Assembly: GCF_018449635.1 (NCBI RefSeq)
Contig: NZ_JAAVUV010000003.1
Span: forward strand, 62,001-126,000
Direction of reading: 5' to 3'
DNA length: 64,000 bases
DNA from: Caballeronia sp. dw_276
GTDB lineage: Bacteria; Pseudomonadota; Gammaproteobacteria; Burkholderiales; Burkholderiaceae
The stretch's first letter is position 1, and each line of letters starts with the position of its first letter. The notes under the pieces were generated by a model. The model did no database searches. It was not told where the DNA came from and saw nothing but the letters and a program-made list of their open reading frames with translations. Positions 50,474 to 59,472 of the stretch are shown here, piece by piece. The translations under genes were made by a program, and so were the position numbers.

Positions 50474-51564
50474 TTCCCTCCTCCGGCCTTGATGGCATCG
50501 GAGATGCGGGTGTCGAGCGCGTTGCGTAGCGCATCTCCCATGAATGTGAGCAACAACAAGGTCGCGACCAGCACGCCAAACGTCGATAACGATATCCACC
50601 ACGCGTCCAGATTCGCCTTGCCTTGCGCAAGCAATTCGCCAAGCGATGGCGTGGGCGAAGGCACGCCAAGGCCGAGAAAGTCCAGGCTGGTGAGCGCGAG
50701 AATCGCGCCGCTCATGCGAAACGGTAGAAACGTAATAACGGGCGTGAGGCTGTTGGGCAGGATATGCCGCCAGATGATTTGCGCATTTGACAAACCCATT
50801 GCCCGCGCCGCGCGCACGTAGTCCTGCGTGCGATTGCGCAAAAATTCGGCGCGTACGTAATCCGACAAGCCGATCCATCCGAAAAGCGATAGCAGCACCA
50901 CGAGCAGCAACAGGCTCGGCTCGAAGATCGATGCAAAGATGATCAGCAGATACAGCTCGGGCAACGCGCTCCAGATCTCGATCAGGCGCTGGCCGGTCAG
51001 GTCGGTGCGTCCGCCGAAATAACCCTGCACGGCGCCGGCAAGCATGCCGAGCACGGTGCCTATCGCGGTCAGGACCAGCGCGAAGATCACCGATACCCGA
51101 AAGCCGTAAAGCAGCCGCGCGAACACGTCGCGGCCGCGGTCGTCCGTGCCGAGCCAGTTTTCACGCGATGGCGGCGCCGGGTTCGAACCCTTCGAAAAAT
51201 AGTTGAGCGTGTCGTAGTAATAGTGATTCGGCGGATAGACGGCGAAGTTGCCGCCCTCGCTGAAACGGTCGCGAATGTACGGATCGAGATAATCGGCCGG
51301 CGTCGGGAAATCACCGCCGAAGGTGGTTTCTGAATACGTCTTCACCAGCGGGAAATAGAGCTGCCCCTGATAGCGGACGACCAGCGGTTTATCGTTGGAC
51401 CATAGCGGTCCGGCGAGGCTGATCGCAAACGCGATCACGAAAATCACGAGGCTCCAGTAACCGAGCCGGTTGCGCTTGAAACGCTGCCAGACGCGCCGGC
51501 CTGGCGTGATCGATACGGGCGCGCTCAATGGTTGCGCGTCGCTGTCGCGGGGCGTGCGGAGCAT
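50470..51564 (-). CDS. yejE: ABC transporter permease YejE
   Basis: Inner-membrane permease of the Yej peptide importer. The 364-residue protein has a first helix at about residues 35-57 (YWSLVIFVIAFAISLAGPLW), a large periplasmic region with the DppC/OppC-like motif NWLGTDDRGRDVFARLLYG, and five further helices with the EAA loop (VRAARAMGLSNAQIIWRHILP). The start at 51564 (MLRTPRDSDAQ) was chosen just after the yejB stop; the frame is open further upstream inside yejB. Confidence 0.94.
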   Translation of the reverse strand: MLRTPRDSDAQPLSAPVSITPGRRVWQRFKRNRLGYWSLVIFVIAFAISLAGPLWSNDKPLVVRYQGQLYFPLVKTYSETTFGGDFPTPADYLDPYIRDRFSEGGNFAVYPPNHYYYDTLNYFSKGSNPAPPSRENWLGTDDRGRDVFARLLYGFRVSVIFALVLTAIGTVLGMLAGAVQGYFGGRTDLTGQRLIEIWSALPELYLLIIFASIFEPSLLLLVVLLSLFGWIGLSDYVRAEFLRNRTQDYVRAARAMGLSNAQIIWRHILPNSLTPVITFLPFRMSGAILALTSLDFLGLGVPSPTPSLGELLAQGKANLDAWWISLSTFGVLVATLLLLTFMGDALRNALDTRISDAIKAGGGK

Positions 51565-51577
51565 GGACTGGTTCAAC

Positions 51578-52612
51578 TCAACGCTCCAGTTGTTCGAATT
51601 GAATGCGCGGATCGACCCAGACGTAACAGAGGTCGGAAATGAGCTTGGTGGCAAGCCCGATCAGCGTGAACAAATACAACGTGCCGAGCACGACCGGGTA
51701 ATCACGCCGCACGACAGATTCATATGAGAGCAGGCCGAGGCCATCGAGTGAAAAAAGCGTTTCGATCAGCAGGCTGCCCGTGAAAAACGCGCCAATAAAC
51801 GCGCCGGGAAAACCCACGATCAACGGCAACAACGCGTTGCGAAACACATGCTTCCAAAGCACCGTTCGCTCCGATAACCCCTTCGCCCGCGCCGTCAGAA
51901 CGTACTGCTTGCGGATTTCATCGAGGAAAGCGTTCTTCGTCAGCATGGTGATCACGGCAAAACTGCCGACCACCGATGCAATGATCGGCAACGTGATATG
52001 CCACAAATAGTCCGCGATTTTTCCGCCGAGGCTGAGCGTCGCCCAGTTGTCCGAGGTGAGATTGCGCAGCGGAAACAGTTGCCAGAACGAACCGCCGCCG
52101 AACAGCACGAGCAGCAACACGCCGAGCACGAAGCCCGGAATTGCGAAGCCGATCAACACGAGCAGACTTGTGGTGATATCGAACGTGGAACCGTTGCGCA
52201 CTGCCTTGGCAATCCCGAGCGGCACCGAAATCAGATAGGTAATAAAAAACGTCCATAAGCCGATACTGATCGATACCGGCAGCTTCGACACAATCAGCGA
52301 CCACACGCTTTGATGCCGGAAATAGCTATCGCCGAGGTCGAAGCGCGCGAAGCGGCCGAGCATCAGGAAGTAACGTTGCAACGGGGGTTTATCGAAGCCG
52401 TACAGCGCGCGAAGTTGCGCGACTTGCTGCGCGTCCACGCCCGTATGCTGGCGCATGCCGAAGCTCGTGCCTTGTTCGCCGCGCCGCAATTCGTGGACGG
52501 CTTGCTCGACCGGGCCGCCCGGCACGAACTGGATCACGGCGAACGTGAGCGTGAGCACGCCGAGCAAGGTCGGGATCATCAGCAAGATGCGTTTGAGGAT
52601 GTAGCTCCACAT
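51578..52612 (-). CDS. yejB: ABC transporter permease YejB
   Basis: Second permease of the Yej importer. The 344-residue protein begins MWSYILKRILLMIPTLLGVL (first helix), has the OppB/DppB-type N-terminal pattern (VIQFVPGGPVEQ), five more helices, and the EAA loop TARAKGLSERTVLWKHVFRNA. Length is close to E. coli YejB (364). It starts 29 bases after yejA ends. Confidence 0.95.
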   Translation of the reverse strand: MWSYILKRILLMIPTLLGVLTLTFAVIQFVPGGPVEQAVHELRRGEQGTSFGMRQHTGVDAQQVAQLRALYGFDKPPLQRYFLMLGRFARFDLGDSYFRHQSVWSLIVSKLPVSISIGLWTFFITYLISVPLGIAKAVRNGSTFDITTSLLVLIGFAIPGFVLGVLLLVLFGGGSFWQLFPLRNLTSDNWATLSLGGKIADYLWHITLPIIASVVGSFAVITMLTKNAFLDEIRKQYVLTARAKGLSERTVLWKHVFRNALLPLIVGFPGAFIGAFFTGSLLIETLFSLDGLGLLSYESVVRRDYPVVLGTLYLFTLIGLATKLISDLCYVWVDPRIQFEQLER

Positions 52613-52641
52613 AAGCGGCGGTCCGGTTGAAGGCTTTAAAG

Positions 52642-54492
52642 TTACTGCGCTGTCTTGAACCACCACGTCGATGTGATCCAGTCCTCGGCGGTGTAGTACA
52701 GCGGCAAGGTCGCCGGATACGCGAGCGTGTTGCGATACGCGACCCGGTGCGACGCCGTGTACCAATGCGGGATCACATAGTAGCCGTGCATCAGGACCCG
52801 GTCGAGCGCGTGGGTGGAATCGAGAAGCTGTTCGCGCGTTTGCGCGCCGATCAGCGTATGCACGATCGAATCCACCGCCGGCGACTTCAAGCCAATGTAA
52901 TTGTCCGAGCCCTGCTGATCCGCCGACTTGCTGCCAAATCGTGTCTCCTGTTCCGTGCCCGGAATCTGCACGTCAGGCATGCGGATGCTGGTCATGTCGA
53001 AGTCGTAGGCGTCGAGCCGTTTCTGGATCAAGGCGAAGTCCACCAGGCGGAAGTTCGCCACGATCCCAAGCTTCTGCAAATTGCGCTGGAACGTGGCCAC
53101 AACCGGTTCCATTGAAGCGCCGCCGCCCGAGTCGTCCAGTATTTCGAACACGAACGGATCGCCCTTCGCGTTGCGCAAGGCGCCATCGCGATACGTCCAG
53201 CCGGCATCGGCGAGAAGCTGGCGCGCCTTGATCAGGTTTGCGCGCAATGAACCGGGCGCGTCGGTGCTCGGCTGTTTCACCATCGGACCGAAGACAGCCG
53301 GATCGAGTTGGGCGCGCAACGGCGACAGGATCGCAAGCTCGCCCGGGCTCGGTGTGCCGGTCGCCGCGAGATCCGTGTTGGCAAAAAAACTGTCGATGCG
53401 CGTGTACTGGTTGAAGAACAACTGGCGGTTGAGCCACTGGAAATCGAAGGCGAGATCGAGCGCCTGCCTGACACGCACATCGTTGAAGATGGGACGACGC
53501 AAGTTGATGAAGAAACCTTGCATGCCGGTGCCGTTGTGATTGCGGAATTCGTGCTTGATCAGCTCGCCGTTATCGAAGCGTTTGCCGATGTCACGCCGTA
53601 CCCAGTTGCGCGCGATATATTCCACGAGCGCATCGTATTCGCCGGCCTTGAACGCTTCCAGCCGCGCGACACCGTCCGAATACAGCTTGTAGTTGATGCG
53701 CTCGAAGTTATACGTGCCCACGCGCACCGGCAACGCGCTGCCCCAATACGCCGGATTACGCTTATAGGTGATCGTGCGGCCGTTGTCATATTGTTCGATG
53801 AGATACGGCCCGCTGCCTATTGGCTTCTGGAACGCGAGTTGATCGAAGGGAACGTGGCTGCCGTCCGGCTTCATGCCCCACTTGCGCGAAAACACCGGAA
53901 TCCCGCCGGCGATGAACGGCATCTCGCGCGTGCGCTCCTTGAACTCGAAGCGAATCGTCAATGGATCGACGATGACCGCCCGCGCTATCTGCCCGAAGTA
54001 CACCGAATATTGCGGCGCGGCCTGCGGACTCTTGAGCGTCTCGAACGAATACTTGACGTCATCGGCGGTGACCGGGTCGCCGTTCGAAAACCGTGCTTTC
54101 GGGTTGATGTGGAACGTGGCAGAAAGTCCGTCCGGCGCGACGCTGATGTCATCGGCAAGAAGACCATAGGCAGTCGACACTTCGTCAAGGCTTCCCGTCG
54201 TCAGGCTCTCGAACATGAAGCCGAGACCGGGCGCCGAATTGCCGCGCAGCGTGAAGGGGTTGAATTTATCGAAGCTGGTCAGCCGGTTCGGATTGGCGAG
54301 AACGAGCGTTCCGCCGCGTGGCGCGTTGGGATCGACATAATCGAAGTGCTTGAAACCAGCCGGATACTTCGGCTCGCCATACTGCGCGATGGCATACACG
54401 GCGAATGCCGGATGGGAAACCGCAAGCGCGCCAAAAGCAACAGCCAGACTTGCGAACAGTGGACCGAGGACCCGTCGGGAGCCAGTCGTCAT
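52642..54492 (-). CDS. yejA: Periplasmic peptide-binding protein YejA
   Basis: Extracytoplasmic solute-binding protein (family 5) that delivers substrate to YejBEF. The product (616 residues) has a signal peptide ending SHPAFA, then AIAQYGEPKYPAGFKHFDYV, a YejA hallmark, and the family 5 segment GLSATFHINPKARFSNGDPVTADDVKYSF. The start at 54492 is preferred because AAAGG lies at good spacing; a start seven codons earlier is possible. yejA-yejB-yejE-yejF is complete and colinear. In E. coli the system imports microcin C and related peptides; here it likely takes up small peptides. Confidence 0.94.
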   Translation of the reverse strand: MTTGSRRVLGPLFASLAVAFGALAVSHPAFAVYAIAQYGEPKYPAGFKHFDYVDPNAPRGGTLVLANPNRLTSFDKFNPFTLRGNSAPGLGFMFESLTTGSLDEVSTAYGLLADDISVAPDGLSATFHINPKARFSNGDPVTADDVKYSFETLKSPQAAPQYSVYFGQIARAVIVDPLTIRFEFKERTREMPFIAGGIPVFSRKWGMKPDGSHVPFDQLAFQKPIGSGPYLIEQYDNGRTITYKRNPAYWGSALPVRVGTYNFERINYKLYSDGVARLEAFKAGEYDALVEYIARNWVRRDIGKRFDNGELIKHEFRNHNGTGMQGFFINLRRPIFNDVRVRQALDLAFDFQWLNRQLFFNQYTRIDSFFANTDLAATGTPSPGELAILSPLRAQLDPAVFGPMVKQPSTDAPGSLRANLIKARQLLADAGWTYRDGALRNAKGDPFVFEILDDSGGGASMEPVVATFQRNLQKLGIVANFRLVDFALIQKRLDAYDFDMTSIRMPDVQIPGTEQETRFGSKSADQQGSDNYIGLKSPAVDSIVHTLIGAQTREQLLDSTHALDRVLMHGYYVIPHWYTASHRVAYRNTLAYPATLPLYYTAEDWITSTWWFKTAQ

Positions 54493-54708
54493 GAGTGCCT
54501 TTATGCGTACCATTCAGCGATGATTGAAAAAAACGTCCTGCCGGCATTGTCTGCTATACCCGGTTAGCAGCGGCAGGGGTCCGGCAATGTGAGAGAATTC
54601 TACTTAAAACAACTGTCCCGGGCATTGTAACGAGGCGCACACGCTTCTCGCGCCGCAGTCGCGCCGTCATTTCGGGACGAGTGCACTACTGACTTCTTAA
54701 GGAGCATC

Positions 54709-55506
54709 ATGGGATTTCTCGCTGGAAAACGGATTCTGCTGACGGGCTTGTTGTCGAACCGGTCGATTGCCTATGGCATTGCGGCGGCTTGCAAACGCGA
54801 AGGCGCCGAACTCGCTTTCACCTACGTGGGTGAGCGATTCAAGGATCGCATCACCGAGTTCGCAACGGAATTCGGCAGCGATCTGATCTTCCCCTGCGAT
54901 GTGGCAAGCGACGAGGAAATCGACGCCCTCTTCACCTCCCTCAAAGGACGCTGGGACACGCTCGACGGACTGGTGCATTCCATCGGTTTTGCGCCGCGCG
55001 AAGCGATTGCGGGCAATTTCCTGGATGGCATGACGCGCGAGAATTTCCGCATCGCCCATGACATTTCCTCGTACAGCTTCCCCGCGCTCGCGAAAGCCGC
55101 CCAATCGATGCTTTCCCCCGACGCCTCCTTGCTCACGCTCAGCTACCTCGGCGCCGAGCGCGCGATCCCCAACTACAACACAATGGGTCTGGCGAAGGCA
55201 TCGCTCGAAGCCAGCGTGCGGTATCTGGCCGAAGCGCTGGGCGATAAAGGCGTGCGTGTGAACGGCATCTCGGCCGGCCCGATCAAGACGCTGGCCGCGA
55301 GCGGCATCAAGAGCTTCGGCAAGATCCTGGAGTTTGTCGAGAACAACGCGCCGTTGCGGCGCAATGTGACCATCGATCAGGTGGGCAACGTGGCCGCGTT
55401 CCTGCTGTCCGATCTAGCTGCCGGGGTGAGCGCGGAGATCATCCACGTCGATAGCGGCTTTAACGCCGTGGTCGGCGGCATGACGCCTCAGGCCGCCGCG
55501 GAGTAA
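54709..55506 (+). CDS. fabI: Enoyl-[acyl-carrier-protein] reductase (NADH), FabI
   Basis: Reduces enoyl-ACP in the last step of each fatty acid elongation cycle. The 265-residue short-chain dehydrogenase relative has [13 protein letters not shown] (the modified nucleotide-binding loop of FabI), [18 protein letters not shown], and catalytic Tyr146, Tyr156 and Lys163 (LSYLGAE and [11 protein letters not shown]) at the same numbers as in E. coli FabI. An AAGGAG site precedes the ATG. A strong terminator follows. Confidence 0.97.
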   Translation: MGFLAGKRILLTGLLSNRSIAYGIAAACKREGAELAFTYVGERFKDRITEFATEFGSDLIFPCDVASDEEIDALFTSLKGRWDTLDGLVHSIGFAPREAIAGNFLDGMTRENFRIAHDISSYSFPALAKAAQSMLSPDASLLTLSYLGAERAIPNYNTMGLAKASLEASVRYLAEALGDKGVRVNGISAGPIKTLAASGIKSFGKILEFVENNAPLRRNVTIDQVGNVAAFLLSDLAAGVSAEIIHVDSGFNAVVGGMTPQAAAE

Positions 55507-55541
55507 CGTCCTTACCCCGAAGCTTTGCCTCGCAGCAAATC

Positions 55542-55579
55542 AAAAGGCCGTCCCGCGTAACCGGGACGGCCTTTTCTTT
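55542..55579. terminator. Bidirectional terminator between fabI and the PXPV-type gene
   Basis: Perfect 14-bp stem AAAAGGCCGTCCCG/CGGGACGGCCTTTT with a 6-nt loop, A-run on one side and T-run on the other. Confidence 0.93.
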
Positions 55580-55596
55580 GTACGACGTGCGCGCGC

Positions 55597-55992
55597 TTAT
55601 CTGCGGTGATCGTTTCCGTGTCCGCCGCCGTGGCCATTCCCACCGCCATGACCGTTGCCGCCGCCATGACCACGCTGCGGACCGCCGTAGTAGCCACGAC
55701 CGCCGCCATTGTGCCGATACCAGTCGTCACGCGCCCAGTAACGCCGGCCATCGTAGTACCGGTTTCCGTACCAGCCGATCACAACCGGAGGCGGCGCATA
55801 CACTGGCGCCGGCTGATAGACGACTGGCGGAGGCGGAGGCGCGTAATACGGCTGTGGCGCCACATAAACAGGCGCCGGAATTCCAATATTGATACCCAAG
55901 TGCACGCCGCCCGCATGGGCCGCGCCCGACAAGGTAACGAGGCATATTCCGGCAATGCCGGCAAGACTGCGGATGCTTCTGATGGTGTTCAT
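55597..55992 (-). CDS. Secreted Pro/Tyr/Gly-rich protein, PXPV-type
   Basis: A 131-residue protein with a signal peptide (cleavage near GAAHA), a proline/tyrosine/valine-rich middle with PAPVYVAPQPYYAPPPPPV-like repeats, the segment VVIGWYGNRYYDGRRYW, and a long C-terminal Gly/His/Asn-rich tail (GHGGGNGHGGGNGHGGGHG). The middle resembles the PXPV repeat family found in Burkholderia; function is unknown. The His/Gly tail could bind metal ions. It is a paralogue of the protein encoded at 56243-56599. Confidence 0.75.
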   Translation of the reverse strand: MNTIRSIRSLAGIAGICLVTLSGAAHAGGVHLGINIGIPAPVYVAPQPYYAPPPPPVVYQPAPVYAPPPVVIGWYGNRYYDGRRYWARDDWYRHNGGGRGYYGGPQRGHGGGNGHGGGNGHGGGHGNDHRR

Positions 55993-56175
55993 GTAAAGGC
56001 GTGCCTCGAGCCGTCATTGTTCAGGTGGAAGCGAATATAACGGATAGACGCTGATCCAGTATTTCAACTTTGTAAGAAGTTCGGCGATGGCGGTATTGTC
56101 TGCGGAAAGCTTACTCTTTGTTACATGCCCTAAAGTGGCAACCAAGCAGGCCAAGAGCGACAAAACATTCCGCTA

Positions 56176-56215
56176 AACCAAAGGCCATCCGGCTTACGCC
56201 GGATGGCCTTTGGTT
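56176..56215. terminator. Long hairpin after the second PXPV-type gene
   Basis: Perfect 18-bp stem AACCAAAGGCCATCCGGC with a TTAC loop. It lies 27 bp downstream of the stop on the minus strand. The stem ends in GGTT/AACC with no long U-run beyond it, but the position and stability fit a terminator. Confidence 0.8.
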
Positions 56216-56242
56216 CCGTGCCAATCATCGAGTGTCGACTGC

Positions 56243-56599
56243 TCAATGCCAGCCGCGATGATCGCCGTACCGCGGACCGCCACCATGATGTCGATACCAA
56301 TCGTCGCGAGCCCAATAACGGCGGCCGTCGTAATAACGATCGCCGTGCCAGCCAATGACGATGGCAGGTTGTGCATACACCGGCGCCGGCGCATAAACAA
56401 CCGGCGGTGGGGGCGGCGCATAGACCACGGGCGGTGGAGGCGGTGCATAAACCGGTTGCGGCGCAACATACACCGGGGCAGGAGCAGGTACACCGAGATT
56501 GATACCCAGCCGGACTTGCGCGGTTGCCGCGCCAGACAGTCCCAACGCCCCGACAGCCACAACGCCTGCAAAAATCGATGTCTTTAACTTATTGTTCAT
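56243..56599 (-). CDS. Secreted Pro/Tyr-rich protein, PXPV-type (paralogue)
   Basis: A 118-residue protein with a signal peptide (MNNKLKTSIFAGVVAVGALG, cleavage near ATA), the start VRLGINLGVPAPAPVYVAPQ, three VYAPPPPPV-type repeats and the segment IVIGWHGDRYYDGRRYWARD shared almost word for word with the upstream paralogue, but it lacks the long Gly/His tail. The start at 56599 has GAGG upstream; the open frame extends 23 codons further. Function is unknown; an envelope or surface role is inferred from secretion. Confidence 0.75.
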   Translation of the reverse strand: MNNKLKTSIFAGVVAVGALGLSGAATAQVRLGINLGVPAPAPVYVAPQPVYAPPPPPVVYAPPPPPVVYAPAPVYAQPAIVIGWHGDRYYDGRRYWARDDWYRHHGGGPRYGDHRGWH

Positions 56600-56792
56600 T
56601 TGAAGCCTCAACGGAATCGGTTTCGTTGAGAGAAATCTTAGCCGAACAAGCCGCCGGGATTGTTTCAAGGCAGTAACTCCGAATTACGACCAACGACCGG
56701 ATGTGACATAAAATTTCACATGACAAGTTCCGCAACTGCCGGTTTCAAAGGTATGGCCAGCGCGGCTATGCTGGCATCGGCTGATAGAATGA

Positions 56793-57473
56793 ATGTCATC
56801 TGTCACCGTTTATCTAACATCTGCGTCCATGGTCCGCTCATACGACCCGCGTGTGGCCGCAGATATGCAAACTGCCCAGAGGTCATTGAGCTTGCCGCCA
56901 ACGCTTCCCTTCGCCGTTCGCCATTACCTGGCCGTGATTTGCGGAACCGCGCTCATTTTCCTGCTGACCCTGGTCGCAAATGAATGGATCTTTCGGCATT
57001 CGGAGTTCGTGCGAGGCGTCAATTGGGTCTACTTGCCTGCAGGAATGCGACTTCTCTGCACGTTGTTATTCGGAGGTTTGGGCGCGAACGGTATATTAAT
57101 GGCGTCGTTGATTAGCTGCTTCTTCTACTATTTCCCGAATGACCCGGTGCATGCCACGTTCGTTGCCATTATCTCGGCGCTCGCGCCATATCTCGTATAT
57201 CTATTTGCTATACGCCGACTTGGCCTGCGGCCGTCATTAGTCAATTTAACGGCAGGAAGGCTTCTCTTTCTCGAATTGCTCTATTCGTTGGTCGGTCCGG
57301 CAATGCAGCAAATGTGGACCGTACTGAACGGCAATGCAGAAGGCGCTGCGGAGCGGTTTGCGGTAATGGTGGTCGGCGACCTAAGCGGCACGCTGATCAT
57401 TGTGTATGCGCTTAAGTTCGGCTTATGGCTGATAACACGATTTCATAGATCCGCGCACGAAACATCGCGCTAA
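56793..57473 (+). CDS. Predicted membrane protein, MASE1-like
   Basis: A 226-residue (or shorter) integral membrane protein with about five or six helices: HYLAVICGTALIFLLTLVAN, NWVYLPAGMRLLCTLLFGG, ANGILMASLISCFFYYF, FVAIISALAPYLVYLFAI, LLFLELLYSLVGPAMQQMW and LSGTLIIVYALKFGLWLI. The WVYLPAGMRLL stretch recalls MASE1 sensory domains, but no output domain is attached. Starts at 56829 and 56865 are alternatives; none has a good ribosome-binding site. The gene and its 3' flank are richer in A+T than the surroundings. Confidence 0.65.
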   Translation: MSSVTVYLTSASMVRSYDPRVAADMQTAQRSLSLPPTLPFAVRHYLAVICGTALIFLLTLVANEWIFRHSEFVRGVNWVYLPAGMRLLCTLLFGGLGANGILMASLISCFFYYFPNDPVHATFVAIISALAPYLVYLFAIRRLGLRPSLVNLTAGRLLFLELLYSLVGPAMQQMWTVLNGNAEGAAERFAVMVVGDLSGTLIIVYALKFGLWLITRFHRSAHETSR

Positions 57474-57519
57474 AAGAACAAAGCTAACGCCTAAGGTTTT
57501 GTCTGTATTTATGATGCAT

Positions 57520-57561
57520 CGTTACCCTGCCTTTTGTCAGCAGGGTAACGTGCACTTTTTT
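57520..57561 (+). terminator. Terminator after the membrane protein gene
   Basis: Perfect 11-bp stem CGTTACCCTGC/GCAGGGTAACG with a 9-nt loop, followed by TGCACTTTTTT. The rest of the gap up to 57765 is AT-rich and holds no gene. Confidence 0.8.
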
Positions 57562-57732
57562 ATACTCTCAGGACTAGTAGCGCTACCCTATTACGTCGAT
57601 AGAGCGCCCTCTTTCGATAATGCTAGCATTTTATTATCAAAGTGATAAGTGATTTTAAAGTCTGCGACTCATGCTTCGCGCAGGGTTTTAAGTCTTTACG
57701 TAAGGCGTGCGCAAGCTTCTTCCAGCGAATGC

Positions 57733-57738
57733 TATGAT
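57733..57738 (+). promoter_or_regulatory. Extended -10 promoter candidate for the winged-helix gene
   Basis: TATGAT preceded by TGC (57730-57732) forms an extended -10 element 28 bp before the start codon. No good -35 box is seen, as expected for extended -10 promoters. If transcription starts about 7 bp downstream, the leader is only about 20 nt. Confidence 0.45.
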
Positions 57739-57765
57739 TGACGGACGCTTCCCGAGTCCGCGGCA

Positions 57766-58125
57766 ATGGCAAAAAAACACCTTGTTGATACCTATTTGCG
57801 CTTCCTGAACCTGGCTCAGGCCGTTCAGGCGTTGCCCACTGTTCCGAAACTCGACGCCGCCGAGGAACGTCTGCTCGAAGCGCTGACCGCCGCCTGGCAC
57901 ACGGGGCATTCGCTGACCGTCACGGAAACAATGGCGCTTTCGGCGGCGGGCGCGCCGGCAACGGTGCATCGCAAGCTCGCCCGGCTGCGGCAGGAAGGGC
58001 TCGTTTCTGTCGATGAATCGAGCACCGATCTGCGAACCAAAACGGTCGTGCCCACGCGCAAGGCGCTCGACTATTTCGAAAAGCTGGCCGACTGCCTGGA
58101 AGAAGCGAAGCGAAAACAAACCTGA
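57766..58125 (+). CDS. MarR-like winged-helix protein
   Basis: A 119-residue protein with a helical N-terminus (KKHLVDTYLRFLNLAQAVQ), then a winged-helix domain: LDAAEERLLEALTAAW, the recognition-helix segment TVTETMALSAAGAPATVHRKLARLRQEGLV, and the wing and final helix TVVPTRKALDYFEKLADCLEE. This fits a small MarR-like regulator. The ligand and targets are unknown. It is followed 81 bases later by the SSB-like gene on the same strand. Confidence 0.8.
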   Translation: MAKKHLVDTYLRFLNLAQAVQALPTVPKLDAAEERLLEALTAAWHTGHSLTVTETMALSAAGAPATVHRKLARLRQEGLVSVDESSTDLRTKTVVPTRKALDYFEKLADCLEEAKRKQT

Positions 58126-58206
58126 TTGCGCGAACGATCGGCAATCACGTGCCTCACGCGAACCGCGCTTCCAATGAGACAATCCGCGATTTCGAAGGAA
58201 CACACG

Positions 58207-58578
58207 ATGATCGACGGCCTCGTTTCCGGACGGCTTTACGGTACGGCACAAGTGCGCACCGGCCAGCATGGCACCCATTTCGTCACATGCCGGGTACGCG
58301 CCGCGGCGGGCGATGGCGAGAGCCTGTTCATCAATGTGATCGCGTTCGACGATATTGCCAAGGAAGCGCTGCAGGCGCTCGATGACGGCGACAGCGTGTC
58401 GCTTGCCGGCGCCCTCACACCGAAGGTCTGGACCGACAAGCAAGGCAACGCGAAACCCGCGCTGGACATGGTCGTTCACGCCGTGCTGACCGCGTACCAC
58501 GTCCAGCAAAAACGCCGCACGGTGCGCGGTCAGCCGGAGATCGGCGCGGATCAGGACGACGTTCTGGACGACTTGTAA
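58207..58578 (+). CDS. Single-stranded DNA-binding (OB-fold) protein, SSB-like
   Basis: A 123-residue OB-fold protein beginning MIDGLVSGRLYGTAQVRTGQ, with THFVTCRVRAAAGDGESLFINVIAFDD and an acidic C-terminus ending DQDDVLDDL. It resembles the SSB/PriB family but is shorter than housekeeping SSB (about 180 aa) and its tail lacks the classical DDIPF motif. It is therefore likely a secondary SSB-like protein rather than the replication SSB. The start at 58207 has GAAGGA upstream. Confidence 0.75.
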   Translation: MIDGLVSGRLYGTAQVRTGQHGTHFVTCRVRAAAGDGESLFINVIAFDDIAKEALQALDDGDSVSLAGALTPKVWTDKQGNAKPALDMVVHAVLTAYHVQQKRRTVRGQPEIGADQDDVLDDL

Positions 58579-58603
58579 ATCATCGACACCGGTTTTCTCC
58601 AGC

Positions 58604-59329
58604 CTAACGATTCAGGGAAAGCACCAGCGGGTGGTCGCAGAAGATGTGGTTTTCATAGACCTGACCGTGCTTGTGGCGAACGCAGTCCACGCCTTCGAAA
58701 CGCAGCGGCACATCGCCGTGCGTGCCCGTCGCGATCCATCGAATGAAAACCGTGTCGCCACGGCTTGCGTGATCGGCGACTTCAAGCCTGAAATCGGGGA
58801 CACGGCGCAGCAGTTCATGCAGCGGACGAACATACGCTTCGACACCTCTCAGCGGCGCATCGCGCCCCGGCCAATATCCCTCGATATCTGCGGCAAGCTC
58901 GTCTGTCGGCTTGCCGAAATCCGGCGCTGCCCAGAACGCCGCGTATTTCTCGACGCTCCAGTCGCGACCCATCAACGCGCTATCGATAAAACCCGTGATG
59001 CTGGCGAAGCGTCCATCGACGCAGAAATCACCGATATCCGTGCCGCTTGCAAACTGCCGCCCGGTTGCATCGATCAAACGCCAGCTGAAGCGCACCGTCT
59101 GGCCGGTCGCGTCGATTCCGCCAACGCGCTGAAAGCTCAAACCCGGCATGGAAGACTGAAACGCGCCGATCATGTCGGCGAAGCCTTTGGGCCCGGTGCT
59201 GTTCATCATCGGGTCTAGGTAGCGTCCGTTTTCCAGCAGCACTTGCGCGGCCAGCGTTTCGCGGCGCGCTGCATCCGTCTCGTTCCAGGCATCGATATAA
59301 CGGCCCACCAAAATCTCATGCTCGGTCAT
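58604..59329 (-). CDS. Two-domain SnoaL-like/NTF2-fold protein
   Basis: A 241-residue protein made of two SnoaL/NTF2-like halves. The first begins LVGRYIDAWNETDAARRETL with the DPMMNSTGPKGFADMIGAF region. The second has GYWPGRDAPLRGVEAYVRPL and RRVPDFRLEVADHASRGDTVF, like the polyketide cyclase/ester cyclase subgroup. A two-domain arrangement in one chain is less common than single domains. The reaction is unknown. AGGAG precedes the ATG. The gene is divergent from an XRE regulator 143 bp away. Confidence 0.8.
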   Translation of the reverse strand: MTEHEILVGRYIDAWNETDAARRETLAAQVLLENGRYLDPMMNSTGPKGFADMIGAFQSSMPGLSFQRVGGIDATGQTVRFSWRLIDATGRQFASGTDIGDFCVDGRFASITGFIDSALMGRDWSVEKYAAFWAAPDFGKPTDELAADIEGYWPGRDAPLRGVEAYVRPLHELLRRVPDFRLEVADHASRGDTVFIRWIATGTHGDVPLRFEGVDCVRHKHGQVYENHIFCDHPLVLSLNR

Positions 59330-59472
59330 GATGCTCTCCTGTTTCCAACGTGAATGACGTGTGGCCGGACCGGATTGGCACGGCCTGGAAGTCATCATCG
59401 GGAGAGGCGTGCGGCGCGTCGATTACGCTTGAGGTAATGGCCGCATGCACGGCGCTTTGCTAAGGTAAGGAC

